Origin: Amycolatopsis coloradensis
GTDB lineage: Bacteria; Actinomycetota; Actinomycetes; Mycobacteriales; Pseudonocardiaceae
DNA length: 64,000 bases
Direction: 5' to 3'
NCBI RefSeq assembly: GCF_037997115.1
Contig: NZ_CP150484.1
Location: forward strand, 1,565,014-1,629,013
The notes under the pieces are model-generated. The model was not told where the DNA came from. It did no database searches and saw nothing but the letters and a program-made list of their open reading frames with translations. Shown here piece after piece: positions 7,476 through 16,763 of the stretch (position 1 is the first letter of the stretch; every line of letters starts with the position of its first letter). The translations under genes and the position numbers were made by a program.

Positions 7476-8624
7476 CTACTCCGCTTTGGCGAGTTCGTGG
7501 GCCAGGACGTCCGCGAAGGTGAACGTACCGGTCGGCTGGTCGCCTTCGCCGAGGAGGTACAGGCGCTTCACGGCGACCAGGATGCCTTCGGCGACGACGT
7601 CGCGGAAAGCCGGGTCCGCCAGTTTGCGGCTGTCCTCGGGGTTGGTCAGGTAGCCGATCTCGATCCGCACCGCGGGGCAGCGGGTGCGGGTGAAGATCTC
7701 CCAGGTCTTGTAGTGCGTGCGACAGTCGAGCATGCCGGTGCGGGCGGCCAGCTCACGCTGGATGAAGCCCGCCAGCAGCTCACCGACGGTCGACGTGGTG
7801 CCGTTGCCGGTGCCGAAGTGGAAGCTCGCGACCCCCTGCGCCTTGGGCGAGGGGTTCTTGTCGTTGTGCAGCGAGAGGAACAGGTCGGCGCCCGCCTCGT
7901 TCGCGAACTTCGCCCGCTCACCCTCGGTCGGGCTCTGGTTCGGGCCGCGCGAGATCAGCGCCTCCATGCCCGTTGCCTGCATCCGGCCTTCGAGCCGCCG
8001 CGCCAGGTCCCAGGCGATGTCCGCTTCACGCAGGCCGCCCGCGACGACCCCGAAGTCGTCGCCGCCGTGGCCAGGGTCGATCACGATGCGCTTGCCGCGC
8101 AGCCGGGGGCCCGCCTGCCGCACCTGCTCCTGCTCGCGCAGGAAAACGGGGCGGCCGCCGCGGGCACGCGGCGAAGAGAGCCGGTGCAGCTCACGGATGG
8201 TGGCCGGGCCGCACATACCGTCGGCGACCAGGCGCATGTCGCGCTGGAAGGTCTTGAGCGCACGCTCGGTCTGGGGACCGAAGTGGCCGTCCGGGCGGCC
8301 GGCGTCGAAACCGAGCTCGGTCAGCCGCTCTTGGAGCGCGAAGACGTCGTCACCCTGCATGGGGGCGGAGAACATGTAGGTCAGCGGCCGGCTGCCGAGG
8401 TGGAAGCCGGCGCCGCGAAGCGCCTGATAGGTGGCCGGACCCACCAGACCGTCGGTGATGAGCCCACGGCGCTGCTGGAACGCCCGCACGGCATGTTCCA
8501 TCGCCGTGTCGAAGACCTCGTACTCCCCGGATTCGGTCACCGGCGGGAGCAGCTCCATCGCCGCCAGCGTGGACCTGATCTCGGCGACGTCCGGTCCGGC
8601 GTCACCGCGGCGGAGTACCCGCAT
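7476..8624 (-). CDS. cwlM: CwlM-type N-acetylmuramoyl-L-alanine amidase-fold protein
   Basis: Homologue of mycobacterial CwlM, which in mycobacteria is a cytoplasmic, PknB-phosphorylated activator of MurA. The 382-residue protein has two peptidoglycan-binding-1 repeats (AFQQRRGLITDGLVGPAT; TFQRDMRLVADGMCGPAT) and then an Amidase_3 domain starting at GKRIVIDPGHGGDD. The C terminus GTFTFADVLAHEL is the CwlM hallmark and no signal peptide is visible. The four zinc/catalytic positions look intact here: His in DPGHGG, Glu in READ, His in SLHND and Glu in IEIGYLTN. ATG at 8624 follows GAGGAG; a GTG at 8669 would add 15 residues. It lies downstream of trxB–trxA on the same strand. Confidence 0.92.
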   Translation of the reverse strand: MRVLRRGDAGPDVAEIRSTLAAMELLPPVTESGEYEVFDTAMEHAVRAFQQRRGLITDGLVGPATYQALRGAGFHLGSRPLTYMFSAPMQGDDVFALQERLTELGFDAGRPDGHFGPQTERALKTFQRDMRLVADGMCGPATIRELHRLSSPRARGGRPVFLREQEQVRQAGPRLRGKRIVIDPGHGGDDFGVVAGGLREADIAWDLARRLEGRMQATGMEALISRGPNQSPTEGERAKFANEAGADLFLSLHNDKNPSPKAQGVASFHFGTGNGTTSTVGELLAGFIQRELAARTGMLDCRTHYKTWEIFTRTRCPAVRIEIGYLTNPEDSRKLADPAFRDVVAEGILVAVKRLYLLGEGDQPTGTFTFADVLAHELAKAE

Positions 8625-8824
8625 GCACTCCTCGCTCTTCCCTTGGGGCACCGATCGAGCTCGATGCACGACTATGAAAACCCTGCGGGGCGAACCCCGG
8701 TGCTCTATTGTGCCCTGTGAACTCTCGGTGAGCGCGGAGGCCCGGTCGGTGCGTCAAGTCACCGTTCGTGGAGCTCGTCCAGGCGTTCCCGTAACGGAGA
8801 GATCTACCCGTTCCTCGTGACGAC

Positions 8825-8856
8825 GAAACCCGGAGCCTGGGCAGGCCCCGGGTTTC
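8825..8856. terminator. Hairpin downstream of trxA
   Basis: Inverted repeat with arms GAAACCCGG and CCGGGTTTC, a symmetric A/C mismatch and a further GCC/GGC stem around a TGGGCA loop. It begins 19 bp past the trxA stop on the minus strand and has no T-run, as is common in high-GC genomes. It separates trxBA from cwlM. Confidence 0.65.
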
Positions 8857-8874
8857 GGCAGGTGAAACGCGAGA

Positions 8875-9198
8875 TCAGAGGACGTCGGCGAGGTCCGACA
8901 GCAGCGCGGCCTTCGGCTTGGCGCCGACGATCTGCTTCACCGGCTTGCCACCCTGGAACAGGATCAGCGTCGGGATCGACATCACCTGGTAGTCACGCGC
9001 AGTGTTCGGGTTGGCGTCGATGTCGAGCTTGGCGACGGTCAGCTTCTCGCCGTTCTCCGCCGCGATCTCCTCGAGCACCGGGGCGACCATCTTGCACGGA
9101 CCGCACCAGGTCGCCCAGAAGTCGACCAGGACGGGCTTCTCGCTCGTCAGCACGTCGTCGACGAAGCTCTTGTCGGTCACCGTCACGGTGTTGGCCAT
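8875..9198 (-). CDS. trxA: Thioredoxin
   Basis: Cytoplasmic disulphide reductase reduced by TrxB. The 107-residue protein has the thioredoxin fold with active site WATWCGPCK near residues 30–38, the cis-proline loop SIPTLILF and the glycine GG of the C-terminal helix. ATG at 9198 is preceded by AAGGAG. It follows trxB with a 41-bp gap. The trxB–trxA–cwlM order is the same as in mycobacteria (trxB2–trxC–cwlM). Confidence 0.95.
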   Translation of the reverse strand: MANTVTVTDKSFVDDVLTSEKPVLVDFWATWCGPCKMVAPVLEEIAAENGEKLTVAKLDIDANPNTARDYQVMSIPTLILFQGGKPVKQIVGAKPKAALLSDLADVL

Positions 9199-9239
9199 GG
9201 TGTCTCCTTCTGGGTGGTGAAACTCCGGTGTGGGAAAAG

Positions 9240-10235
9240 TCAGTTGGTGGTGGCGCCGTAGCCGCCACCGACCAGCTCAGGGGTCTCCTGGGCGGCCTCG
9301 ACACCGGCGTGCTCCGCCAGCCATCGTTCCGCGTCGATCGCCGCGGCGCAGCCCGAGCCCGCGGCGGTGATCGCCTGCCGGTACGTGCGGTCGACCAGGT
9401 CGCCCGCGGCGAAAACGCCGGGAAGGTTCGTGTACGAGGTGCGGCCCTTGGTGAGCACGTAGCCGTCCTCGTCGAGGTCCACCTGGCCGCGCACCAGTTC
9501 GCTGCGCGGGTCGTGACCGATCGCGACGAAGAAGCCGGTCACGTCCAGCTTGGACTCCTCGCCGGTCACCGTGTCCTTGAGCTTCAGGCCCTCGACCTTG
9601 CCGTCACCTTCGACCTCGGTGATCTGCTTGTTGAGCGCCCACTTGATCTTCTCGTTCTCGCGGGCACGCTCCAGCATGATCTTGGAGGCGCGGAACTCCT
9701 CGCGGCGGTGGACGATCGTCACGGACTTGGCGAACTTCGTCAGGAAGGTCGCCTCCTCCATCGCCGAGTCGCCGCCGCCGGCGACCACGATGTCGTGGTC
9801 GCGGAAGAAGAAACCGTCGCAGGTGGCACAGGCCGAAACACCGCGGCCGAGCAGCTCCTGCTCGCCGGGCACGTTCAGATAGCGGGCCGCGGCGCCCATC
9901 GAGAGCACGACCGCGCGGGCCGCGTAGCGCTGGCCGTTCGCGACGACGTACTTGACGTCACCGGTCAGCTCGACGGACTCGACGTCTTCCTGGCGCAGGT
10001 CGGCGCCGAAACGCTTGGCCTGCTCGCGCATCTCTTCCATGAGGTCGGGACCCTGGATGCCTTCGCGGAAGCCGGGGAAGTTCTCGACCTCCGTCGTCGT
10101 CATCAGCGCACCGCCGAACTGAGTGCCCTCGAACACCAGCGGTTCGAGCTGCGCCCGTGCCGCGTAGACAGCGGCGGTGTATCCCGCAGGACCCGATCCC
10201 ACAATGATCAGGTTCCTGATCTCCTCGGCAGCCAC
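9240..10235 (-). CDS. trxB: Thioredoxin reductase
   Basis: NADPH:thioredoxin oxidoreductase (FAD). The 331-residue low-molecular-weight type has the N-terminal FAD motif [13 protein letters not shown], the redox-active pair SACATCDG, the NADPH-binding [13 protein letters not shown] and HRREEFRAS, and the C-terminal FAD motif [26 protein letters not shown] at 10235 follows GGAGG at suitable spacing. First gene of the trxB–trxA unit. Confidence 0.95.
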   Translation of the reverse strand: MAAEEIRNLIIVGSGPAGYTAAVYAARAQLEPLVFEGTQFGGALMTTTEVENFPGFREGIQGPDLMEEMREQAKRFGADLRQEDVESVELTGDVKYVVANGQRYAARAVVLSMGAAARYLNVPGEQELLGRGVSACATCDGFFFRDHDIVVAGGGDSAMEEATFLTKFAKSVTIVHRREEFRASKIMLERARENEKIKWALNKQITEVEGDGKVEGLKLKDTVTGEESKLDVTGFFVAIGHDPRSELVRGQVDLDEDGYVLTKGRTSYTNLPGVFAAGDLVDRTYRQAITAAGSGCAAAIDAERWLAEHAGVEAAQETPELVGGGYGATTN

Positions 10236-10409
10236 CCGTGACCTCCGCTCGTAGTGACCTGTTCACCAGGCTCAACACGATCGTAAGGGCCGGTGTTCCC
10301 GGGGTGACCGGCGCTACTTCCCCACCCTGGCGACGGGCGGTAGCAAAGGTCCCTGGTTGCGCGCCGTCCGCGCCGTGCCGGACGGGCAGACCGGGCTCTA
10401 CGACAGCGT

Positions 10410-10446
10410 GGCCTCCTTCCCTACTCTCAAGGTAGGGAAGGAGGCC
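10410..10446. repeat. 15-bp-arm palindrome between trxB and bkdC
   Basis: Perfect inverted repeat: arms GGCCTCCTTCCCTAC and GTAGGGAAGGAGGCC around a 7-nt loop. It ends 16 bp past the bkdC stop, so it can serve as its terminator. It resembles in style the palindromes at 15811–15865 and 46277–46323 (ATGAAGG/CCTTCAT-rich), suggesting a dispersed intergenic family. Confidence 0.8.
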
Positions 10447-10461
10447 TTCACGGACTTTGGG

Positions 10462-11793
10462 TCAGTAGGTGATCGCGACCGCGGGGTCGGCCAGCAGAGC
10501 ACCGACGTCGGCCAGGAACTCCGAGCCCTGCTGCCCGTCGACCACGCGGTGGTCGAAGCTCAGCGAAAGCTGGAGCACCTTGCGCACCTTGATCTCGCCG
10601 TCGACCACCCACGGGGTGTCCTTGATCGCGCCGAGGCACAGGATCGCGGACTCGCCGGGGTTGATGATCGGCGTACCGGTGTCGACGCCGAAGACGCCGA
10701 CGTTGGTGATGGTGATCGTGCCGCCGAGCATGGCCGCCGGGGTGGTCTTGCCCTCGCGGGCGACGTCGGTCAGCTCGGTGAGTGCGATCGCGAGTTCCTT
10801 GAGGGACATCGAATCCGCGTCGCGGACCTTGGGCACGACGAGCCCGCGCGGGGTGGCCGCGGCGATCCCGAGGTGCACGTAGTCCTTGTAGACGATCTCC
10901 TGCGCGGCCTCGTCCCACACCGCGTTGACGTCCGGAGTGCGCTTGGCCGCCAGGCAGACGGCCTTCGCCGCGAAGGTCAGCGGGGTGACCTTGACCCCGG
11001 CGAACTCGCGCGACTTCTTGAGCTTCTCCCGGAATTCCATCATCGGCGTGACGTCGATGGTCAGGAACTCCGTGACATGCGGGGCGGTGTAGGCGCTCTG
11101 CACCATCGCGGCGGCGGTGGCCTTGCGAACGCCCTTGATCGGCACCCGGCGTTCCCGCGTCGCGGGGTCGTAGCCACTGTCCACACTGGACACAGCGGTG
11201 GCCGGTGCGGCGGAACCGTTGGCGGCCGCCCGCACATCGTCACGGGTGATGACGCCGCCCTCGGCGGAGCCGGTGAGCGCGTGCAGGTCGACGCCGAGGT
11301 CCTTGGCGAGCTTGCGCACCGGCGGTTTCGCCAGCGGCACGTATCCGCCCTTCGGTTTCGAAGGGGCGGCAGGCTCGGGCGCCACAGCCACCGGGGCGGC
11401 GGCCGGAGCGGCCGGAGCCGCGCCCTTACGCGCACGCCGCTGCGTGACGACGGCCTTGGAGCCGTAGCCGACCAGCGGCTTCATCTCCTCTTCCGCCGGC
11501 TCCTCCGCCACGGGCGCGGCGATGGTTGCCGGAGCCGCCTTGCCGTCCGGGTCGACGTCGATGGTGAGGATCGGCGCGCCGACCTCCACCGTCTGGCCCG
11601 GTTCGACGAGCAGTTCGGTGATCACGCCCGCCCACGGGATGGGCAGTTCGACGGCGGCCTTCGCGGTCTCGACCTCGACGACGATCTGGTTCACCGTGAC
11701 CTTGTCACCCGGCTTGACCTGCCAGGCGATGATGTCGGCCTCGGTCAGCCCTTCGGCCGTGTCGGCAAGGGGGAATTGTTTGTACTCGGGCAT
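10462..11793 (-). CDS. bkdC: Dihydrolipoamide acyltransferase (E2 of 2-oxoacid dehydrogenase)
   Basis: E2 core of a branched-chain 2-oxoacid dehydrogenase-type complex, moving the acyl group from lipoamide to CoA. The 443-residue protein has a lipoyl domain (residues 1–80, lysine in VEVETAKAAVELP), an Ala/Pro linker, the E1/E3-binding domain PPVRKLAKDLGVDLHALTGS and the catalytic domain ending in SLSFDHRVVDGQQGSEFL with the DHRxxDG active-site motif. ATG at 11793 has GGGGGAAG upstream. Last gene of bkdA–bkdB–bkdC. The lipoyl lysine context (ETAK) is nearer to branched-chain E2s than to pyruvate E2s; E3 is elsewhere. Confidence 0.9.
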   Translation of the reverse strand: MPEYKQFPLADTAEGLTEADIIAWQVKPGDKVTVNQIVVEVETAKAAVELPIPWAGVITELLVEPGQTVEVGAPILTIDVDPDGKAAPATIAAPVAEEPAEEEMKPLVGYGSKAVVTQRRARKGAAPAAPAAAPVAVAPEPAAPSKPKGGYVPLAKPPVRKLAKDLGVDLHALTGSAEGGVITRDDVRAAANGSAAPATAVSSVDSGYDPATRERRVPIKGVRKATAAAMVQSAYTAPHVTEFLTIDVTPMMEFREKLKKSREFAGVKVTPLTFAAKAVCLAAKRTPDVNAVWDEAAQEIVYKDYVHLGIAAATPRGLVVPKVRDADSMSLKELAIALTELTDVAREGKTTPAAMLGGTITITNVGVFGVDTGTPIINPGESAILCLGAIKDTPWVVDGEIKVRKVLQLSLSFDHRVVDGQQGSEFLADVGALLADPAVAITY

Positions 11794-11809
11794 TTCAGGA
11801 ACTTCCCCC

Positions 11810-12802
11810 TTACCAGGCGAGTGAACGGTCGACGGTGTGCAGCACCCGGTCCAGGTCGGGGAGGTAGTGCTCCTCGAGCTTGGCAGGCGGGTACGGCGTG
11901 TCGAATCCGGTCACCCGCAGCACGGGGGCTTCCAGCGAGTAGAAGCATTCCTGCTGCACGCGCGCGGCGATCTCCGAGGTCAGCGACGATTCCGACGGCG
12001 CCTCGCTCAGCGCGATGAGCCGCCCGGTCTTGCGCACCGACTCGAACACCGGCTCCAGGTCGAGCGGGGACAGCGTCCGCAGGTCGATGACCTCGAGCGA
12101 TTTGCCCTCGTCCTCGGCGGCGGCCGCCGCGTCGAGCGCGACCTTCACCGACGGGCCGTACGCGACGACGGTGGCCGTGGTGCCCTCGCGGACGACGCGG
12201 GACTTGAACAGCTCGTCCGGGGTGGCCTCCGTGTCGACCTCGGACTTCATCGCGCCCGAGTGGTACAGCTTCTTCGGCTCGAAGAACAGGATCGGGTCGT
12301 CGGACTTGATCGCCTGCTGGATGCCCCAGTAGGCGTCGACGGCGTTCGAAACCGACACGACCTTCAGGCCGGGTATGTGCGCGAACAGCGACTCCGGCGA
12401 CTCCGAGTGGTGCTCGACCGCGCCGATGCCACCACCGAACGGCACCCGGATCACGATGGGCATCTTGATCTTGCCCTGCGTCCGGTAGTGCAGCTTCGCG
12501 ACCTGGCTGGAGATCTGGTCGAAGCCCGGGAAGATGAAGCCTTCGAACTGGATCTCGCACACCGGGCGGAAACCGCGGACGGCGAGGCCGACCGCGGTGC
12601 CGATAATGCCCGATTCGGCCAGCGGCGTGTCCAGGACGCGCTGCTCGCCGAAGTCCTTCTGCAGGCCGTCGGTGATGCGGAAGACGCCGCCGAGCTTGCC
12701 GACGTCTTCACCCATGATCAGGACCTTCGGGTCCTCTTCCATGGCGCGCCGCAGGCCGAGGTTGATCGCCTTGCCGATGGTGAGTTTCTGGAGGTCGGCC
12801 AT
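11810..12802 (-). CDS. bkdB: 2-oxoisovalerate dehydrogenase E1 beta subunit
   Basis: Beta subunit of the thiamine-diphosphate E1 component. The 330-residue product has the conserved GEDVGKLGGVFRIT, DTPLAESGIIGTAVGLA, FEGFIFPGFDQI and HHSESPESLFAHIPGLKVV blocks. The ATG at 12802 starts one base after the bkdA stop (TGA-A-ATG), so translation is coupled. A longer frame upstream lies inside bkdA and is not used. It ends 16 bp before bkdC. Confidence 0.93.
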   Translation of the reverse strand: MADLQKLTIGKAINLGLRRAMEEDPKVLIMGEDVGKLGGVFRITDGLQKDFGEQRVLDTPLAESGIIGTAVGLAVRGFRPVCEIQFEGFIFPGFDQISSQVAKLHYRTQGKIKMPIVIRVPFGGGIGAVEHHSESPESLFAHIPGLKVVSVSNAVDAYWGIQQAIKSDDPILFFEPKKLYHSGAMKSEVDTEATPDELFKSRVVREGTTATVVAYGPSVKVALDAAAAAEDEGKSLEVIDLRTLSPLDLEPVFESVRKTGRLIALSEAPSESSLTSEIAARVQQECFYSLEAPVLRVTGFDTPYPPAKLEEHYLPDLDRVLHTVDRSLAW

Positions 12803-12803
12803 T

Positions 12804-14009
12804 TCAGTGCTCACCCGCCCCGACGAAACCGTCCAAGTAGGACAAGTACTCTTCGCGCTGCGCGTCCAGCATCGGCGTGGACTCCGCGTACACGTTGGAG
12901 AAGATCCGGTCCGGTGGTGGCTCGGGCATGTTGAAGCAGTAGTCGCGCAGCTCGGCCGCGAACGCGTCCGAATCGGCCTGCACCTGGTCGAAGAACGCCT
13001 GGTCGGCGCCGCCACCGCGGGCGAGGTACGCCCGGACGCGCTCGATCGGGTCCTTCAGCTTCCACTCCTCCAGCTCGTCGGAGAGCCGGTAGCGGGTGGG
13101 GTCGTCGGTGGTGGTGTGCGCGTCCATCCGGTAGGTGAACGCCTCGATCAGTACCGGGCCGTTGCCGTGGCGGCACTCCTCCAGCGCCCAGCGGGAGACC
13201 GCGAGGCAGGCGAGGACGTCGTTGCCGTCCACGCGGATGCCGGGGAAGCCGTAGCCGCGGGCGCGCTGGTACAGCGGCAGGCGCGACTGGCGTTCGGTGG
13301 GCTCCGAGATCGCCCACTGGTTGTTCTGGCAGAAGAACACGAGCGGCGCGTCGTAGACGGCTGCCCAGACGAAGCCTTCGTGCACGTCGCCCTGCGAAGT
13401 CGCTCCGTCACCGAAGTAACAGATGGTCGCTTCGCTGTCGTCGTCGCCGACCTTGCCTTCGAACTTCTGGCCCATCGCGTAACCGGCGGCGTTGAGCACC
13501 TGGTTGCCGATCACGATGGTGTACGGGTGGAAGCCGTGGGCCTTGTAGTCCCAGCCGCTGTGGTCGGTGCAGCGGAAGATGCCGAGCACCTCTTTGAGGT
13601 CGACGCCGCGGGTGTACGCGACACCGTGCTCGCGGTAGCTGGGGAACGCCATGTCCCCCTTCCGCAGCGCGCGGCCGGAGCCGATCTGCGCGGCCTCCTG
13701 CCCGAGCAGCGGCACCCAGATGCCGAGCTGGCCCTGGCGCTGCATCGCGTTGGCCTCGCGGTCCGCGCGGCGGACCAGGACCATGTCGCGGTACAGGCCC
13801 TTGAGGGCTTCGGCGTCGATGTCGTCGACGTAGCGGTCGAATCGCGGCGAAGAGATCCGTTCGCCTTCGGGGGTGAGCAGCTGAGTCAGCTCAGCGCCAC
13901 CTTCGCTCGTTGCTCGCAAACCGGCGATCACCTGTTCGGGGGAAGGCTGCGCCGCTACGGCGGCGGGACCATCTCCAGGCTCCGGGTGCGTCCAGTGTTC
14001 GGACGGCAT
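12804..14009 (-). CDS. bkdA: 2-oxoisovalerate dehydrogenase E1 alpha subunit
   Basis: Alpha subunit of the ThDP-dependent E1 that decarboxylates branched-chain 2-oxoacids from valine, leucine and isoleucine; in Amycolatopsis-type bacteria the products prime branched fatty acids. The 401-residue protein has the ThDP motif GDGATSQGDVHEGFVWAA...NNQWAIS, the phosphorylation-loop-like RMDAHTTTDDPTRYR and the upstream GQEAAQIGSGRAL. ATG at 14009 has AAGGAGAG seven bases upstream. First gene of the operon. Alternative: pyruvate or acetoin E1, less likely from motif detail. Confidence 0.9.
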   Translation of the reverse strand: MPSEHWTHPEPGDGPAAVAAQPSPEQVIAGLRATSEGGAELTQLLTPEGERISSPRFDRYVDDIDAEALKGLYRDMVLVRRADREANAMQRQGQLGIWVPLLGQEAAQIGSGRALRKGDMAFPSYREHGVAYTRGVDLKEVLGIFRCTDHSGWDYKAHGFHPYTIVIGNQVLNAAGYAMGQKFEGKVGDDDSEATICYFGDGATSQGDVHEGFVWAAVYDAPLVFFCQNNQWAISEPTERQSRLPLYQRARGYGFPGIRVDGNDVLACLAVSRWALEECRHGNGPVLIEAFTYRMDAHTTTDDPTRYRLSDELEEWKLKDPIERVRAYLARGGGADQAFFDQVQADSDAFAAELRDYCFNMPEPPPDRIFSNVYAESTPMLDAQREEYLSYLDGFVGAGEH

Positions 14010-14373
14010 GCGCTGCTCTCCTTGATGTCGGCGCCTCTGGCGGCCACTTGTGGCGGCCACAGTGACTGCGCCGGCGGGGACCAGCGCGTCGGATCTGAAG
14101 CGCTGGGTCACCGTCGGCGTTGACGGTTCGTGCGGACATCCTGGCATGCCGGACGCGGTTTTGGTCAGTGGCGGATGCTGATTTGTTGCTGAGAAAGGGT
14201 GCCTGATCAGGGAAAATGCTAGGAAGCCCGAGTGTGGGGCCGCCGAAAGTAGGGAATTCACCCGCGGGCCGACCAGCGGACGACTCGTCCGGACGGGTGT
14301 CCTGTCCGGCTTGGCCGATGACGATCCGTGCCCGCCGCTGTGATCCATCACACCCTCCGCGACCCGTGGCAGG
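14010..14373. other. Intergenic space between bkdA and the M20 peptidase gene
   Basis: A 364-bp divergent intergenic region that must contain the promoters of both neighbours. I see no open frame with convincing codon use, no strong hairpin and no consensus promoter I would defend. No Lrp/AsnC-family gene, the usual bkd regulator, lies in it. Confidence 0.5.
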
Positions 14374-15795
14374 ATGGCGGACGTGGAGCAGAAATCCGTA
14401 CGCGAAACCGTGGTTTCGAACTGGACGAACGACGTCCTTCCCAGCCTGTCCGGCCTGGTGGCGATCCCCGCCTTGTCGCCGGCGTTCGACTCCGAGTGGG
14501 CGAAGACCGGCCATCTGGCCGCCGCCGTCGAGCATGTCCGTTCCTGGATCGCCGCACGGGAGATCCCCGGCGCGACGCTCGAGGTCGTGGAGCTCGAAGG
14601 CCGCAGCCCGTTGCTGGTCGTCGACATCCCGGCGACGTCCGAAGCGGCCGAAAAGGGCACCGTGCTCATGTACGGGCACCTCGACAAGCAGCCGCCGGTC
14701 GGTGGCTGGTCCGAGGGGCTCGACCCGTGGACGCCGGTGATCCGCGACGGGCGGCTGTACGGCCGTGGCGCGGTCGACGACGGCTACTCCGGCTACGCGG
14801 CGACGACGGCGATCGAGGCCGTGCGCGCCGCCGGTGGCGAGCACTCCCGCGCGGTCGTGCTGCTGGAGACCGGTGAGGAATCCGGCAGCCCGGACCTGCC
14901 CGCCTACGTCGAGCACCTGAAGGAGAAGCTCGGCGCGGTCTCGCTGGTCGTCTGCCTCGACGCCGGCGGCACCGACTACAAGCGCCTGTGGCTGACCACC
15001 AGCCTGCGCGGCATGCTGCACGTCAACGTGACCGTGAAGGTGCTCGAGTCCGCGCAGCACTCCGGCATGGCCAGCGGCATCGTGGCGAGCTCGTTCCGCG
15101 TCCTGCGTGTCCTGCTCGACCGCATCGAGAACGCCGAGACCGGTGAGATCAAGCTCGCCGAGCTGAGCGTCGACATCCCGGAGAACCGCGTCGAGGACGC
15201 CCGCGGTGTCGTCGAGATCGCGCCCGGTGCGGCGAAGACGCTCTTCCCTGTGGTCGGCCGGACGGTGTCCGACGACGATCTGGAGCTGCTGCTCAACAAC
15301 TCGTGGCGGCCGACGCTTTCGGTGATCGGCGCGGAGGGCTTCCCGCTCCCGGCCGACGCGGGCAACGTGCTGCGCGACAGCACCACGCTCACCCTGAGCT
15401 TCCGCCTGCCGCCGACCGCCGACGCGCAGGCCGCGATGGAGGCGGTCCGCCGCGTGCTCACCACCGACGTGCCGTACGACGCTTCGGTGGAGCTCGGCGA
15501 TTTCCAGGCGGAGAACGGCTGGAACGCTCCGGACACGGCGCCGTGGCTCGACGAGGTGCTGCACCACGTCAGCGGCGAGGTCTTCGGCGAGCCTCACAAG
15601 AGCTTCGGCATGGGTGGGTCGATCCCGTTCATGGGGCTGCTCGGCGAGAAGTACCCGGACGCGCAGTTCGTGGTCACCGGCGCCTGCGGGCCGGACTCGA
15701 ACATCCACGTGCCGGACGAGTGGCTGAACATCGATTTCGCGCAGCGGGTCACCGAGGCGGTCGCGCACATCCTGGACGCGCACGCGCGGAGCTGA
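14374..15795 (+). CDS. M20-family metallopeptidase (dipeptidase)
   Basis: Zinc-dependent M20/M25/M40 exopeptidase of the carnosine-dipeptidase / CNDP-like branch. The 473-residue product has MYGHLDKQPPVGG (first zinc His and catalytic Asp), GRGAVDDGYSGYA (bridging Asp), LETGEESGSPDLP (general-base Glu and second zinc acid), CLDAGGTDY and the late SFGMGGSIPF. Cytoplasmic, as no signal peptide is visible. ATG at 14374 is used; a GTG three codons downstream is an alternative, as the ribosome site is weak. Confidence 0.88.
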   Translation: MADVEQKSVRETVVSNWTNDVLPSLSGLVAIPALSPAFDSEWAKTGHLAAAVEHVRSWIAAREIPGATLEVVELEGRSPLLVVDIPATSEAAEKGTVLMYGHLDKQPPVGGWSEGLDPWTPVIRDGRLYGRGAVDDGYSGYAATTAIEAVRAAGGEHSRAVVLLETGEESGSPDLPAYVEHLKEKLGAVSLVVCLDAGGTDYKRLWLTTSLRGMLHVNVTVKVLESAQHSGMASGIVASSFRVLRVLLDRIENAETGEIKLAELSVDIPENRVEDARGVVEIAPGAAKTLFPVVGRTVSDDDLELLLNNSWRPTLSVIGAEGFPLPADAGNVLRDSTTLTLSFRLPPTADAQAAMEAVRRVLTTDVPYDASVELGDFQAENGWNAPDTAPWLDEVLHHVSGEVFGEPHKSFGMGGSIPFMGLLGEKYPDAQFVVTGACGPDSNIHVPDEWLNIDFAQRVTEAVAHILDAHARS

Positions 15796-15810
15796 TCTCC
15801 CGGCTCACGC

Positions 15811-15865
15811 TGCAATGAAGGACTCCTTCACCGCAAAATTTGCGATGAAGGAGTCCTTCATCGCA
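15811..15865. repeat. Nested intergenic palindrome (ATGAAGGACTCCTTCAT type)
   Basis: Two 27-nt arms (15811–15837 and 15839–15865) are inverted repeats of each other with two mismatches, and each arm is itself centred on the palindrome TGAAGGACTCCTTCA. It lies 16 bp past the M20 stop and 15 bp before the next start. It can form one long hairpin or two small ones. Related in style to 46277–46323. Confidence 0.85.
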
Positions 15866-15879
15866 CGCTCGGGAGGATC

Positions 15880-16737
15880 ATGTTCGAAGGCTTCGAGCTC
15901 GAAAACGTCGACACCGGCGAAGTGACCTTCAGGGTCCGCCACGGCGGGTCGGGGCCGCCGCTCGTCCTCCTGCACGGACATCCCCGCACGCACACCACCT
16001 GGCACGACGTCGCGCCCCGGCTCGCGGACGCGTTCACCGTCGTCTGCCCGGACCTCCCCGGCTACGGCCAGTCCTCGAAACCCGAGACCACCGAAGACCA
16101 CTCGGCGCACTCGAAACGCGCCATGGCCAGGCACATCGTCGCGCTCATGCGGCATCTCGGCCACGAACAGTTCGCCGTCGCCGGCCACGATCGCGGCAGC
16201 TACGTGGCGCACCGGCTGGCCATGGACCATCCCGAAGCGGTCACCAAGCTGGTCATCCTCGACGGTGTCCCGATCGGTGAGGCGCTCGCCCGCGCCGACG
16301 CGGACTTCGCGCGGAAATGGTGGCATTGGTTCTTCTTCGGCCAGCTCGCGAAACCCGCCGAGCGCGTGATCAACGCCGACCCGGACGCCTGGTACGGCGG
16401 AGATCCCGAGGCGATGGGCGCGGAGAACCACGCCGACTTCCTGCGCGCGGTCCACGATCCCGAGACGGTCCACGCGATGCTGGAGGACTACCGCGCCGGC
16501 CTCGGCCCCGACCGCGAAGCCGACGACGCCGACAAGGCGGCCGGGCGGAAACTCGCCTGCCCGATGCTCATGCTGTGGTCCAGCCGCGACGACATGGCCG
16601 AGCTGTACGGCGACCCGATCGCGGTGTGGCGCGAATGGGCCGACGACGTCCGCGGCTTCGCCGTCGAGTCCGGGCACCACATGGCCGAGGACAACCCGGC
16701 CGACCTCGCGGCGGCGCTGCGGGAATTCCTCGGCTGA
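15880..16737 (+). CDS. Alpha/beta hydrolase, haloacetate dehalogenase-like
   Basis: A 285-residue alpha/beta hydrolase resembling fluoroacetate/haloacetate dehalogenases, which displace the halide with an aspartate nucleophile. Visible: oxyanion segment LLHGHPRTHTTWHDV, nucleophile elbow AGHDRGSYVAHRLA (Asp with adjacent Arg and a second Arg), the WHWFFF segment holding the His-Trp pair that binds halide in that family, and the base His in SGHHMAEDNP. ATG at 15880 follows GGGAGG. An epoxide hydrolase or another dehalogenase is possible; the His-Trp pair favours haloacetate. Confidence 0.75.
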   Translation: MFEGFELENVDTGEVTFRVRHGGSGPPLVLLHGHPRTHTTWHDVAPRLADAFTVVCPDLPGYGQSSKPETTEDHSAHSKRAMARHIVALMRHLGHEQFAVAGHDRGSYVAHRLAMDHPEAVTKLVILDGVPIGEALARADADFARKWWHWFFFGQLAKPAERVINADPDAWYGGDPEAMGAENHADFLRAVHDPETVHAMLEDYRAGLGPDREADDADKAAGRKLACPMLMLWSSRDDMAELYGDPIAVWREWADDVRGFAVESGHHMAEDNPADLAAALREFLG

Positions 16738-16763
16738 CCCGCCGGCCAGGCCGGTACTTTCGC

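Noticed and set aside
8817-10241. Long plus-strand frame opposite trxA and trxB
   Set aside because: It is antisense to two certain genes and has shifted GC3 bias; a shadow frame.
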